Below are positions 14,894-23,147 of a stretch of 64,000 bases of DNA, in pieces. Under the pieces are notes generated by a model. It was not told where the DNA came from, did not search any database, and saw only the letters and a list, made by a program, of their open reading frames with translations. Made by a program: the position numbers and the translations under genes. Numbering within the stretch: position 1 is the stretch's first letter; every line of letters begins with the position of its first letter. The DNA comes from Thiohalocapsa sp. ML1 (GTDB lineage Bacteria; Pseudomonadota; Gammaproteobacteria; Chromatiales; Chromatiaceae), in NCBI RefSeq assembly GCF_001469165.1, contig NZ_JABX01000008.1:62001-126000 (forward strand). The letters are read 5' to 3'.

Positions 14894-17671
14894 TCAGCAG
14901 GCCTCCGCCGCGCTGATGTCGAGCCAGGCCACAAGAATGTCGGCGCTACCCGCATCCGAGCCCGCGAGACCGCGATAGCCAAGCTCGCGGTGCAGCATCG
15001 GCTCGATGTGCTCCCGCAGCAGCCGCACGCGCTCCGTCGGCGTCAATGCCGGATTTCCGCACGGCCTGCGGAAGCAATCGAGATAGCGCTTCTCCAATGC
15101 CGGCACGCGCCGGCCCGCGGTGTCGACGGCAATCGGGATCAGCTGCTGGTGCGTGTCTTGGCCCGCGCCGAAGGTACGCACCAGCCAAATACTCAGCACC
15201 GCGGGCGCATCGACCCCGGCGGACACCGCCGCGCCGACCATCGCCGGGTCCATGCCCTGCAAGGCCGCACAGAAGCGCGCCACCAACGGATGGTCGATGC
15301 CGATCAGGGTCAGGCCCTCTTCGGCCTGGGCGAGCTCGCGGTCCAGCGTGCAGGTCATCGGCTCCGCGCCAGCGCCGGCGTGCAGCTCGAAGCGCTGCCC
15401 GTCCAGCCGGCGCAGCCCGCCGCCGGCCGCCTCCGCAGCGGTGGCCAGGAAGGCCAGCAACCTGTGCTTGGACGCGTCCAGGTCGGCCAGCGGCTTGTAG
15501 TCGTCCAGGCTGAAGCGGTCCAGGTCCTGGAACAGCTCGAACACCACCTGTCGCGCCTCCCGGGCGTTCGCCATCGCCGCTTCCAATTCCTCGCACGTGC
15601 GCTTGAGCTCCGGGTCGCTCAGGGCATCCCGGTAGAGCTGGTCGTAGCGCAGCCGGTCGTTGAGCTGGCCCAGGATCTGCGCCCGCAGGTCTTCGGTGAC
15701 GTTGCCGGCCGCGTCCACCTTGCCCAGGGTGCGGGCGATCTCTGTCAGCTTGTCCATCAGCAGCAGGTAAATCCGGCCCTCGATGGTGTCGGACAGCACC
15801 AGGTTGTACACCTGCGCCGTGTCCTTCTGCCCGTAGCGATGGATGCGCCCGATGCGTTGCTCCACGTCCATCGGGTTCCAGGGCAGGTCGAAGTTGAACA
15901 GCACGCGGCTGAACTGGAGGTTGATGCCCTCGCGCCCGGCGGCGGTACAGATGAGCACCCGCGGGCCGTCCGGCCGGCGAAAGCGCTTCTCGGCGGCCAC
16001 CTTCATGCCATGGTCGCCGCCGCGCAGCACCACGACACCCTGGCCCGGATAGGCGGTCTCGATCTCCCGCGCCAGCAGGTCCACCGTTGCCAGGTAGGTC
16101 GCGAAGATGACGATCTTCTCGGCCGGATGCTGGTTCCACAGCGCCCCCAGGCCCCGCAGCAGCTTGGCCACCTTGGTCTCGCGGCACGGCGGGAAGGCCG
16201 CGAGCAGGTCCGCGATGCGCAGCCGCTCCTCCGGCAGGGACAAGTCCACCGCGGTGGCCGCGGCGGCCTCGCCCTCGGCCGTCACGCTCTCCGCCGACTC
16301 GGACGAGGCCACCGCCGCCAGCCCCTCCTCGTCCAGCTTGCGGATCAGTTGGAGCTTCAGCTCCGCCAGCAGCCGGTCCACCTCGCCGCGCCCTGCCGGG
16401 TCGTCGGCCAGCCCCGTTTGCCGGTGCAAGAGCCCGCGCGCCTCGGCCATCAGCGCCTTGTGGCCGTCCAGATCCAGCGCCTGCTCGCGCAGGATGGCCT
16501 CGTGCACGGTCAGCGCGAGCTGCCGGCGTTGCAGCGTGCTGCGCACGGCCGCAAAGCTCGAGGCCGCGATCTTCTGGAAGATGGTCATCACGAAGCCGAG
16601 CGCCCGGCCCTGGCCGCCCTGCTGCTTGGCCAGGTCGAAGCCGTCTTGCAGGTAGGCACGGAGCTTGGCGTAGAAGGCCTTCTCGGCCGGGTCCATGGTG
16701 AAGGATTCGGTGTGCACCCAGCGGCGCGCGAACAGCGGCGCGCCGTCCGGCGTGCAGGCATCGGCCTTGGTGCGCCGGTAGACCACCTCGTTCAGCCGGT
16801 GGCGCTCCTGCACCATCTCGTCCGGCCCCTTGAACAGGGTCGGGTTCAGGAGCTGGATCAGCATCCAAAAGCGGAAATGATCGCCCTGGTGCGGTGTGGC
16901 GGAGAGCAGGATCAGGTCTCGGGAGTGGTCGCGCAGCGCCTCGGCCAGCTTGTAGTTCTCGGTCTTGCGCACCTTGCGGCCGGTGCGGTAGGCGGACAGG
17001 TGGTGGGCCTCGTCGAACACCACCAGGTCCCAGGGCGGGGCTTCCTGGAGCCGCTTGATGCGCGCCCGGCGCTTCAGGGTGTCCACGCTAGCGATCAGCC
17101 GGTCGTGCTTCGCGAAGGCATTGCTGCGCCGGTCCGTGACATCGCCCTCGCTGCCGAACACCTCGAAGTCCAGGTTGAAGACCTCGTTCAGCTCCCGATG
17201 CCAGTTGTTCACCAGCCCGGCGGGCACCACCATTAGCGCCCGCTCCAGCTCGCCGCGGCTCGCCAGCTCCCGCAGGATCAGCGCCGTCTCGATGGTCTTG
17301 CCCAAGCCCACCTCGTCCGCCACCAGAAAGCGGCGCGGCGACGCGGTGGCCACCTGATGCGTCAGCACCACTTGGTGCGGCAAGAGATCGATGCGGGCAG
17401 AGGTCAGCGCCGCCGCGTTCTCCATTAGCGGCAGCGCGTGCGCCTCCAGGTGCAGCCAGGCATTGCGCAGACGCTCCGCGCCGCCGGCGACGTTGGCGAT
17501 AATCCGCTCGGTGCGGCTCGCGGCCGGGCGCAACGACGCGGCCGAGACCTGCCGCTCGCCGCTCGGAAAGAAGGCCTGCACATGCCCGTCCGCGAGCACG
17601 CGGACGACCACGCCCTCGCCGAGCTGCGGGTGCTCGACGCGCTGGCCGGGGATCAGGCCCGCTACCGACAT
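14894..17671 (-). CDS. SNF2-family helicase of the BREX-like cluster
   Basis: The 925-aa superfamily 2 helicase has a short N-terminal SH3-like or Tudor-like region (GQRVEHPQLGEGVVVRV). Motif I is DEVGLGKT at 119-126, motif II is DEAH at 220-223, motif III appears as LLSATPHQGD, and motif VI is RIGRIHRYGQ. A long C-terminal domain of unknown role follows. Similar helicases occur as BrxHII in BREX types 3 and 5 and as DrmD in DISARM. The in-frame ATG at 17,671 is preferred to a TTG ten codons upstream. It is the last gene of the minus-strand defence cluster, 38 bases after the 58-aa gene. Likely role: ATP-driven DNA translocation or remodelling on phage DNA. Confidence 0.88.
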   Translation of the reverse strand: MSVAGLIPGQRVEHPQLGEGVVVRVLADGHVQAFFPSGERQVSAASLRPAASRTERIIANVAGGAERLRNAWLHLEAHALPLMENAAALTSARIDLLPHQVVLTHQVATASPRRFLVADEVGLGKTIETALILRELASRGELERALMVVPAGLVNNWHRELNEVFNLDFEVFGSEGDVTDRRSNAFAKHDRLIASVDTLKRRARIKRLQEAPPWDLVVFDEAHHLSAYRTGRKVRKTENYKLAEALRDHSRDLILLSATPHQGDHFRFWMLIQLLNPTLFKGPDEMVQERHRLNEVVYRRTKADACTPDGAPLFARRWVHTESFTMDPAEKAFYAKLRAYLQDGFDLAKQQGGQGRALGFVMTIFQKIAASSFAAVRSTLQRRQLALTVHEAILREQALDLDGHKALMAEARGLLHRQTGLADDPAGRGEVDRLLAELKLQLIRKLDEEGLAAVASSESAESVTAEGEAAAATAVDLSLPEERLRIADLLAAFPPCRETKVAKLLRGLGALWNQHPAEKIVIFATYLATVDLLAREIETAYPGQGVVVLRGGDHGMKVAAEKRFRRPDGPRVLICTAAGREGINLQFSRVLFNFDLPWNPMDVEQRIGRIHRYGQKDTAQVYNLVLSDTIEGRIYLLLMDKLTEIARTLGKVDAAGNVTEDLRAQILGQLNDRLRYDQLYRDALSDPELKRTCEELEAAMANAREARQVVFELFQDLDRFSLDDYKPLADLDASKHRLLAFLATAAEAAGGGLRRLDGQRFELHAGAGAEPMTCTLDRELAQAEEGLTLIGIDHPLVARFCAALQGMDPAMVGAAVSAGVDAPAVLSIWLVRTFGAGQDTHQQLIPIAVDTAGRRVPALEKRYLDCFRRPCGNPALTPTERVRLLREHIEPMLHRELGYRGLAGSDAGSADILVAWLDISAAEAC

Positions 17672-17709
17672 CGCCGGGGCATCAAGCGCAACCCGCGGCA
17701 ACTATCGCA

Positions 17710-17886
17710 TCACGCTTCAGCTTCAAGCTTGCGCTTCTGCTCCTGACGGCGACGCAGTGCCTCGGTGCGCTTGTCCCAGAATGCCAGTTGCTCCTGCACC
17801 GTCATGCCCGCGATCAGTCGTGCCACATGCTCGGCACCCCGCCGCTTGAGAGCCACGCAGTCCGGCTCATGCGTCGTCATTGCCAT
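17710..17886 (-). CDS. Small protein paired with the PIN-domain gene
   Basis: The 58-aa protein is charged and helical, with GAEHVARLIAGMTVQEQLAF followed by a Lys/Arg/Gln-rich tail. The ATG at 17,886 lies inside the end of the PIN gene, nine bases after a GGAGG, so the two are translationally coupled. I do not recognise a named family. Overlap with a PIN-domain gene suggests an antitoxin or accessory partner, although antitoxins of VapBC systems usually come first rather than second. Confidence 0.6.
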   Translation of the reverse strand: MAMTTHEPDCVALKRRGAEHVARLIAGMTVQEQLAFWDKRTEALRRRQEQKRKLEAEA

Positions 17887-18328
17887 AATTGATAACCTCC
17901 AACGGGGAGTAAACACCAATGTGACCATGACCATTTAAGGTGTTCACGGCGTTGTACTTCGGAATCTTATCGAAGTGCACAATGTGCTTGAAGTTCCAGC
18001 TAACAATCAGGTTGCACCCTGAGATCGTCGCCAGCGCGACATGCAAGGCATCATCCAGCGATTTCGCTGTGACAATGCCCGCGCCGATGTATGCCTGCTG
18101 AAGCGACAGAGCCGCCTCAGTAATCGGCGCGAGCTCGGCCGATTTCCCGTAACGCGAAAAGAGCTCGCGAACCTGATCCGGCGCTGGCTCGATCTCAGCC
18201 TCGACCACCGCAGAGGTTACCAACAGGAATCGCCCCGCATCGATTTCGTTGAATAGCTGACGTGTCGGCTCGGCAAACTCCGGGTCGAACAGCCCGCCGA
18301 ATATCGATGTGTCCGCGTAAATCTTCAT
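17867..18328 (-). CDS. PIN-domain protein (VapC-like putative ribonuclease)
   Basis: The 153-aa protein starts MKIYADTSIFGGLFD, with the first PIN acidic residue in YADTS. It carries EAEIE near residue 45, KSLDDALHVALA near residue 90 and SWNFKHIVH near residue 110, covering the usual acidic cluster of PIN nucleases. VapC-type PIN proteins cut RNA. The base composition is visibly less G+C-rich than the flanking defence genes, suggesting separate arrival. It lies 27 bases after the unknown 173-aa gene, in the same direction as the BREX-like cluster, and may act as an embedded addiction or abortive-infection module. Confidence 0.8.
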   Translation of the reverse strand: MKIYADTSIFGGLFDPEFAEPTRQLFNEIDAGRFLLVTSAVVEAEIEPAPDQVRELFSRYGKSAELAPITEAALSLQQAYIGAGIVTAKSLDDALHVALATISGCNLIVSWNFKHIVHFDKIPKYNAVNTLNGHGHIGVYSPLEVINYGNDDA

Positions 18329-18355
18329 ATGTTGCTCGCAAGCCCCGGCCGGGCA

Positions 18356-18877
18356 TCAACTGATCCGCGGATGATGCAGCCCCGCCCAGTGCTTGCCGTC
18401 GTAGTCCACGTTCGGGTCGTCGCCGGTCAGGATGCGTTCCACCTCGTTCTCGGCGCCCGCGAACAGGAGCCGGCCGAGCGGCAGGCCGTCGGCGCCGGCG
18501 TCCCGGTGCTTCCAGGCGTAGGACTCGGTGGCCGCGTTCATGTCGATGCGGTTGCGCCCGCTTGGTGCCCAGAGTATCAGCCCGGCCTGTCCCTCGTAGA
18601 AGTCCTGGAAGGAGAATACCGCTTGGCGGAGATCGGTCTCGATCCAGCGCGCGGCGTCGGCGCCGGAGAGCACGTCCAGCGCGCCCTCCAGGCCGGACAC
18701 CACCAGGGCGTCGCCGCCGGCGGCGGGCAGGTCCTCGGGCCAGCGGCCCACCAGCGCGAACAGCTCGCGCAGCGACACGATTGCCCGCGGCGGGCAGAGC
18801 CGCCCCAGCACCTCGGCGTCCCAGAGCAGCGCAAAGCCGCGCCGGGACCAGCCGTGGTTGAACCGGGTGCGGACCAT
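18356..18877 (-). CDS. Unknown 173-aa component of the BREX-like cluster
   Basis: The gene starts directly at the methyltransferase stop (TGATGG), so it is almost certainly translated together with it. The product begins MVRTRFNHGWSRRGFALLWD. It has a hydrophobic middle (GQAGLILWAPSGRNRIDMN) and a conserved-looking tail ERILTGDDPNVDYDGKHWAG. No signal peptide, membrane segment or catalytic motif is clear. Its position between the methyltransferase and the helicase suggests a structural or adaptor subunit. I do not recognise it as BrxA, BrxB, BrxF or DUF3780, but divergence from one of these cannot be excluded by eye. Confidence 0.75.
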   Translation of the reverse strand: MVRTRFNHGWSRRGFALLWDAEVLGRLCPPRAIVSLRELFALVGRWPEDLPAAGGDALVVSGLEGALDVLSGADAARWIETDLRQAVFSFQDFYEGQAGLILWAPSGRNRIDMNAATESYAWKHRDAGADGLPLGRLLFAGAENEVERILTGDDPNVDYDGKHWAGLHHPRIS

Positions 18878-21800
18878 CAGGCGGCCTCCTCGTCCAGTTG
18901 GTCGAAGAGGTCGAGCTGGCGCATCGTGGACTGGTTACGGGCTGCCCACGCGGCGAACAGGCTCGACGCCCGGGACGCCGCGGTGCGCGCCTGCGTGTCC
19001 GCCCCGTGGGTCTTGAGCCAGGTCAAGAGCGCACCCAGGGCCGGGTGCGGGCGGAAGCTCGGGTTGTTGAGCGTGTCGTTGACGTTGATGCCGCTGCCCT
19101 CGACGCAGGCGCCCACCAGGAAAATGGCCTGGTCGTAGTCGCTCTGGAGCCCCTTGCGATGCTTGCCGACCCAGGACCGTGCAAGCTCCAGCGGCGGCGT
19201 CAGGTAAAAGACCTTCTTCTCCTCATATACCCAGCCCCGGTCCACGTAGTCCGACGGCGCGCTGCCGGTGCCGCGCAGGAACTTCTGCATCTGGTCCCGC
19301 GGCAGCTCGGCGCTGCCGTCGAAGAGCCGCAGCAGCATGCGCGTGAAGGGCTCGGCGTTGTGCGGCGGGGCCTCCTTGATGCCGCCGGACTCCTCGTCCA
19401 AGAGCTGGTTGATGCCCACCAGCCCCTCCGCGACGGACATGGGCGTCACCTGGTCCTTGTACACCTGGCCGTAGTGGCGGGAGAAGTACTCCAGCGCCTT
19501 GCCGCGCCGGATCACCTGCAGGTCCGCCTCCGGCAACCCCTCCTGCTGGTGGTGCTCCAGCAGGGCTTGCAGGTCCCGCACGTCCTGCAGCACCAGCCGA
19601 CGGAGCCTGGCCCAGGAGATGCGCTTGGGCTCCCCTTGGCGTTTGCGACAGACGTGGATGATGTCGTATTCCACTTTTTCTGCTCCGTACGCCGAGTTTT
19701 CATCACCCCTACTTGCGTCACCTCGAATAGGAAAGGTTCTTATGACCACGAACCCGGCCTTGAACAGGCTCTCCAGAACCATGATCCACGGGCCGTCGTT
19801 GTCGTGATGAAACGTAAAGACAAGCAAGCCCCCAGGCTTTAGCACCCTGGCTGCCTCTCGCCAACAGGCGGTCAACATCTGCTGATAGAAGGCTTCCGGC
19901 TCAACGTTCCGGAACGGATTTGTCACGGCCTCTAAGGCTTTTGGAGAGTACGGCGGAGAGAACTGCTCTGGATACACGTCCTTGAGCAGGAGTCGCAACC
20001 ACACGTAAAAAAAATCGGAAAGTTCAGCATACTGCATCAACTCACCAAAGGGCGGATCCGTGACGATTACGTCGATCATATCGGAGGCAATGCCGTCGAG
20101 ATTAGAAGAACTCGTGCATTCAAGCAACGAAGGGCGCAGAACCGCGTCACCTGGATAGACCTTGCAGGTCTTCCCCGAAAGGTGTTCGAGCAGTGTCGAT
20201 GCCCCGCGTTGCGTCAATGAATCGAGAAGAACAAGGTCCCAGGAATGACCTCTGTAGTCACAGCTTTGCAACACCCTTCTCCCTGCGGAAAGAAAAGATC
20301 CGTCGCCGACAGGCGAAAATGCTTTGGTTTCGACGACAGCGTTCTTCAGCTGAAAGTTGTTATTGCTCAAAAACGCAGAGATCTGATTGTTCTTTAGGTG
20401 CCAAATCGTGAAAAGGGATGAGTAGCGCAAGAACTGAGCAAAAGCCCCTAAGACTGACTCGGTTGCATTCGGTGACACGCTATTGTTCGCCGCAATTGCT
20501 CTCAACAAAACAGCGTGCTGAAGGAGCTGCCTCGGGTTGAACATCAGGCAATAGTGGGTATAGCCGTGCTCCGGGATCGCCCAACCGTGGGTTTTCCAGC
20601 CCTCCGAGAGCAAAGCATCCGGCCAGTAACCTTGCAGATCGCCGACGCTCCTTTCGCTCCATTCCTGGATAGCCGCATTAATATTTTTGGGCTCAGATGC
20701 CTGCATATATGCTCGGCCGCCCTGAAGCTCGCCATTACCTTCACAAACTGGGCAGTAGACTTGATATGCGTGCTCGGCGAACGGCGCAGTCCGGCCGTAG
20801 GACTTGACCGAAGTTAGTACGTCCTGATTTCCGCCGCACGCCTGACAAGCAAAGCTGCTCTGCTGATGGACGTTCCCGCCCTCTTTGCCCGTGCGAATGT
20901 GCCCTCCGGTCTCTGGACACTCCACTACCTCCGGCAGCTTCCCCCTCACCTCGATCAGCTTGCACTTCTCCGCCCGCACCTCGTTCCAGCGGATCGTCGC
21001 CTCGACGGGGTCATTCGCACTGCCGCCGTAGGGCCGGCCCTCGGGGTCGTGCGAAGCCTCTCCTTGCAGCCATTGCGGGTGCACCAAGAGCGACAGCTCC
21101 ACCTTCTTGCGCCGGCCCGCGCCGAGCTTGCCGAAGCGCTCGGTGGCCCCGCAGCAGGGGCACGTGGCGCGCTCGGGCATGGCGTCGTCGCCGAGCTCGG
21201 CCACGGCGAAGGGCAGCTCGGTGTCGGCGACCACCAGCGGCACGCCCGGGGCCATGCGGGCGTCGCGCTGCTCCAGGTCGTACTTGGCGCCGCAGTGCTT
21301 GCAGGTGCGCGACCATGCCTTGACCGTCAGCGTCTTGATGGCCATGACGGGGCTGGACATGATCGGCGTGCGGTGGCCGCAGCCGGTGACCTGGCAGGGG
21401 CCGTGCTTGGCCCAGAAGGCGTAGATGATCTCGGGGCCGTGGTAGCTGTAGTCCTTGCGCTCGTCCGGGGTCAGGGCCAAGGGGTCGAAGTCATCCCCCA
21501 TAACCTCGCCGGTGCTGACGCGGGTCCATTGGCCCTTGTGCCCGCGGGGGCAGTCGCAGGCATAGAAGGGCATGATCTGGGGCTTGACCTCTGCCTCGAT
21601 GTCCGCGAGCAGGGCCTCGACCTCGGCCTTGTCCACCTGCGCCAGCGCGTTCTTGACGATGAACCAGGCGACCGGGTTCAGATCATTGCCGAACATCTGC
21701 ATGCCGAGCCGGGAGCCCTCGACAATGGTCGTTCCGCCGCCCATGAAGATGTCAGCCACCTTCAGGTGCTTGAAGGCGCCCTTCTTCTGGTGGTTGCCGT

Positions 21801-22149
21801 AGTAGGCGTCCCAGACCAGCTTGGCGGCCTCGGCCGGGTCGTCCGGGGCCTTGATGACGGAAGCCAGAAGGATCGAGCGAAAGACGCTGGCCTGTCGGCG
21901 AGCCCACCATCGTGACATCTGATAAATTGGCTTCGTTGCCGCTCCGGAAGATGCTTCTATCTCGGCCGGCTCATTGACCGGCACTATCGGGAAGTCCACC
22001 TCGATGCAGGTGGGCGGGCGATCGGGATCGGAAAAATCCACGGTCTCGCAGGCCCAGGGCTTGCCGGCGCCGATCGCCTTGGCCACCTCCTGCGCCAGCC
22101 ATTCGTCCTTCTTCAGGCCCTTGGCCTTCCAGGGTTGGTCTTTTGCCAT
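18877..22149 (-). CDS. DUF1156-like adenine-specific DNA methyltransferase of the BREX-like cluster
   Basis: The 1090-aa protein has an AdoMet-binding motif I variant DIFMGGGT at 133-140 and the catalytic motif DPPF at 698-701. This is the beta-class order with a very long insertion between them. The insertion contains several Zn-ribbon-like Cys pairs (CDCPRGHKG, CKHCG, CPCCGA, CQACGG, CPVCEG). This architecture fits the Zn-ribbon adenine methylases annotated DUF1156/COG1743. It should mark host DNA so that the system spares it. The ATG at 22,149 follows the PglZ stop by two bases. The stretch 19,640-20,930, covering about residues 406-836, is much poorer in G+C than both flanks, as if exchanged by recombination. 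Confidence 0.85.
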   Translation of the reverse strand: MAKDQPWKAKGLKKDEWLAQEVAKAIGAGKPWACETVDFSDPDRPPTCIEVDFPIVPVNEPAEIEASSGAATKPIYQMSRWWARRQASVFRSILLASVIKAPDDPAEAAKLVWDAYYGNHQKKGAFKHLKVADIFMGGGTTIVEGSRLGMQMFGNDLNPVAWFIVKNALAQVDKAEVEALLADIEAEVKPQIMPFYACDCPRGHKGQWTRVSTGEVMGDDFDPLALTPDERKDYSYHGPEIIYAFWAKHGPCQVTGCGHRTPIMSSPVMAIKTLTVKAWSRTCKHCGAKYDLEQRDARMAPGVPLVVADTELPFAVAELGDDAMPERATCPCCGATERFGKLGAGRRKKVELSLLVHPQWLQGEASHDPEGRPYGGSANDPVEATIRWNEVRAEKCKLIEVRGKLPEVVECPETGGHIRTGKEGGNVHQQSSFACQACGGNQDVLTSVKSYGRTAPFAEHAYQVYCPVCEGNGELQGGRAYMQASEPKNINAAIQEWSERSVGDLQGYWPDALLSEGWKTHGWAIPEHGYTHYCLMFNPRQLLQHAVLLRAIAANNSVSPNATESVLGAFAQFLRYSSLFTIWHLKNNQISAFLSNNNFQLKNAVVETKAFSPVGDGSFLSAGRRVLQSCDYRGHSWDLVLLDSLTQRGASTLLEHLSGKTCKVYPGDAVLRPSLLECTSSSNLDGIASDMIDVIVTDPPFGELMQYAELSDFFYVWLRLLLKDVYPEQFSPPYSPKALEAVTNPFRNVEPEAFYQQMLTACWREAARVLKPGGLLVFTFHHDNDGPWIMVLESLFKAGFVVIRTFPIRGDASRGDENSAYGAEKVEYDIIHVCRKRQGEPKRISWARLRRLVLQDVRDLQALLEHHQQEGLPEADLQVIRRGKALEYFSRHYGQVYKDQVTPMSVAEGLVGINQLLDEESGGIKEAPPHNAEPFTRMLLRLFDGSAELPRDQMQKFLRGTGSAPSDYVDRGWVYEEKKVFYLTPPLELARSWVGKHRKGLQSDYDQAIFLVGACVEGSGINVNDTLNNPSFRPHPALGALLTWLKTHGADTQARTAASRASSLFAAWAARNQSTMRQLDLFDQLDEEAA

Positions 22150-22151
22150 GG

Positions 22152-23147
22152 TCAGGTCTTCCGGATCAGCTCGATGAAGGGCACGGCGACCTCGAGCACG
22201 CTCAGGCCGCCGTGGGTCAGGGTCGGGTAGCCGCCCTGGCTTTTCCATTTGCGCCGGCCGTTGACGTAGAGGTGGCGGCCGTGGGCGCCGTCCAGCCCCA
22301 AGTCCACCGGCGGCGACCAGTCGCCGGGCGGCTCGGCGGAGGGCACGGCGCGCCCGCCCTTGTAGCGGTCCTTCAGGAAGGCGGCCTCGCCCTTGCCGCA
22401 ATCCGGGAATAGGCCGCTCGCGGCATAGCCGTGGTCGGCGGTGATGACCAGCCGGCGCCCGGTGGCGAGCCGCTCCAGCAGCGCCCAGAAGCCGTCGCCC
22501 GTGAGCTGGGCCTCGACCTCCAAGGTGAGCGTTTGCAGGCCCTGGCCGGGGTCGTCGTGGTCGTGCAGCCGGTGGTCCGGCCAGGGGTGCCAGAACACCC
22601 AGTCCGGCTCGGCGCCGATGAGCTTCGCGCAGTCTTCCCAGGCGATGTCGGCCGACTCGGTGCGGGCGCCGGGCAGGTGGTGGCTGCCGCCGGCGCCGTT
22701 GTTGCCGAGCGCGGAGCGCTGCGCGAAGCCGAGCGCCTTGGCGAAGGGCGTGGTGTTGGGCGGCAGCTCGGCGCCGGTGGGGCCGGCGTGCTGGATGCTG
22801 AAGCCGCGGCCCTCGGCCTGTTGGAGGATCCAGGGCGCCTCGCGCAGGGAGAGCCCGTCCAGGATCAGTACGGCGCGCCCCGGGGACTGGCCTGCCCACC
22901 AATCCGCCAGGGCCGGCGCGGTGCGGGGCACGGCGGCCTCGTAGTGTTGCCAGAGGTCCCAGCCCGCGGTGGCGAGCCAGTGGTCGATGTCGGCCAGGGC
23001 GCGGTCGCGGGCGTGCACCTCGGCGGCGGCCTTGCCGGCCGGGATGGGCGCCGAGCACAGCGCCCAGGCGTGGGCCAGGATCGCCGCCCAGGCGTGCGCC
23101 GGTGCGGCCCCTTGCAGGGTGCGGACCAGCTCCAGCGGCAGGGCCAT
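22152..23147 (-). CDS. pglZ: PglZ-domain protein (alkaline phosphatase superfamily)
   Basis: The 331-aa protein has the two metal-binding landmarks of the PglZ/alkaline phosphatase fold: AVLILDGLSLRE with D97, and VITADHGYA with D238-H239. PglZ is the hallmark protein of BREX and Pgl phage-resistance systems. This copy is short compared with BREX type 1 PglZ (about 800 aa) and seems to be little more than the core domain. Its start overlaps the end of the ATPase gene (TGATG), and its stop is two bases before the methyltransferase ATG, so all three are tightly coupled. Confidence 0.85.
   Translation of the reverse strand: MALPLELVRTLQGAAPAHAWAAILAHAWALCSAPIPAGKAAAEVHARDRALADIDHWLATAGWDLWQHYEAAVPRTAPALADWWAGQSPGRAVLILDGLSLREAPWILQQAEGRGFSIQHAGPTGAELPPNTTPFAKALGFAQRSALGNNGAGGSHHLPGARTESADIAWEDCAKLIGAEPDWVFWHPWPDHRLHDHDDPGQGLQTLTLEVEAQLTGDGFWALLERLATGRRLVITADHGYAASGLFPDCGKGEAAFLKDRYKGGRAVPSAEPPGDWSPPVDLGLDGAHGRHLYVNGRRKWKSQGGYPTLTHGGLSVLEVAVPFIELIRKT

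Noticed and set aside
14798-17236. Plus-strand frame of 812 codons opposite the SNF2 helicase
   Set aside because: No recognisable domain, His/Gln/Arg-rich composition and perfect complementarity to a gene with all helicase motifs.
22150-23058. N-terminal extension of the DUF1156-like methyltransferase by about 300 codons
   Set aside because: The extension is Arg/Ala/His-rich shadow of pglZ; the ATG at 22,149 begins the conserved protein, directly after the pglZ stop.
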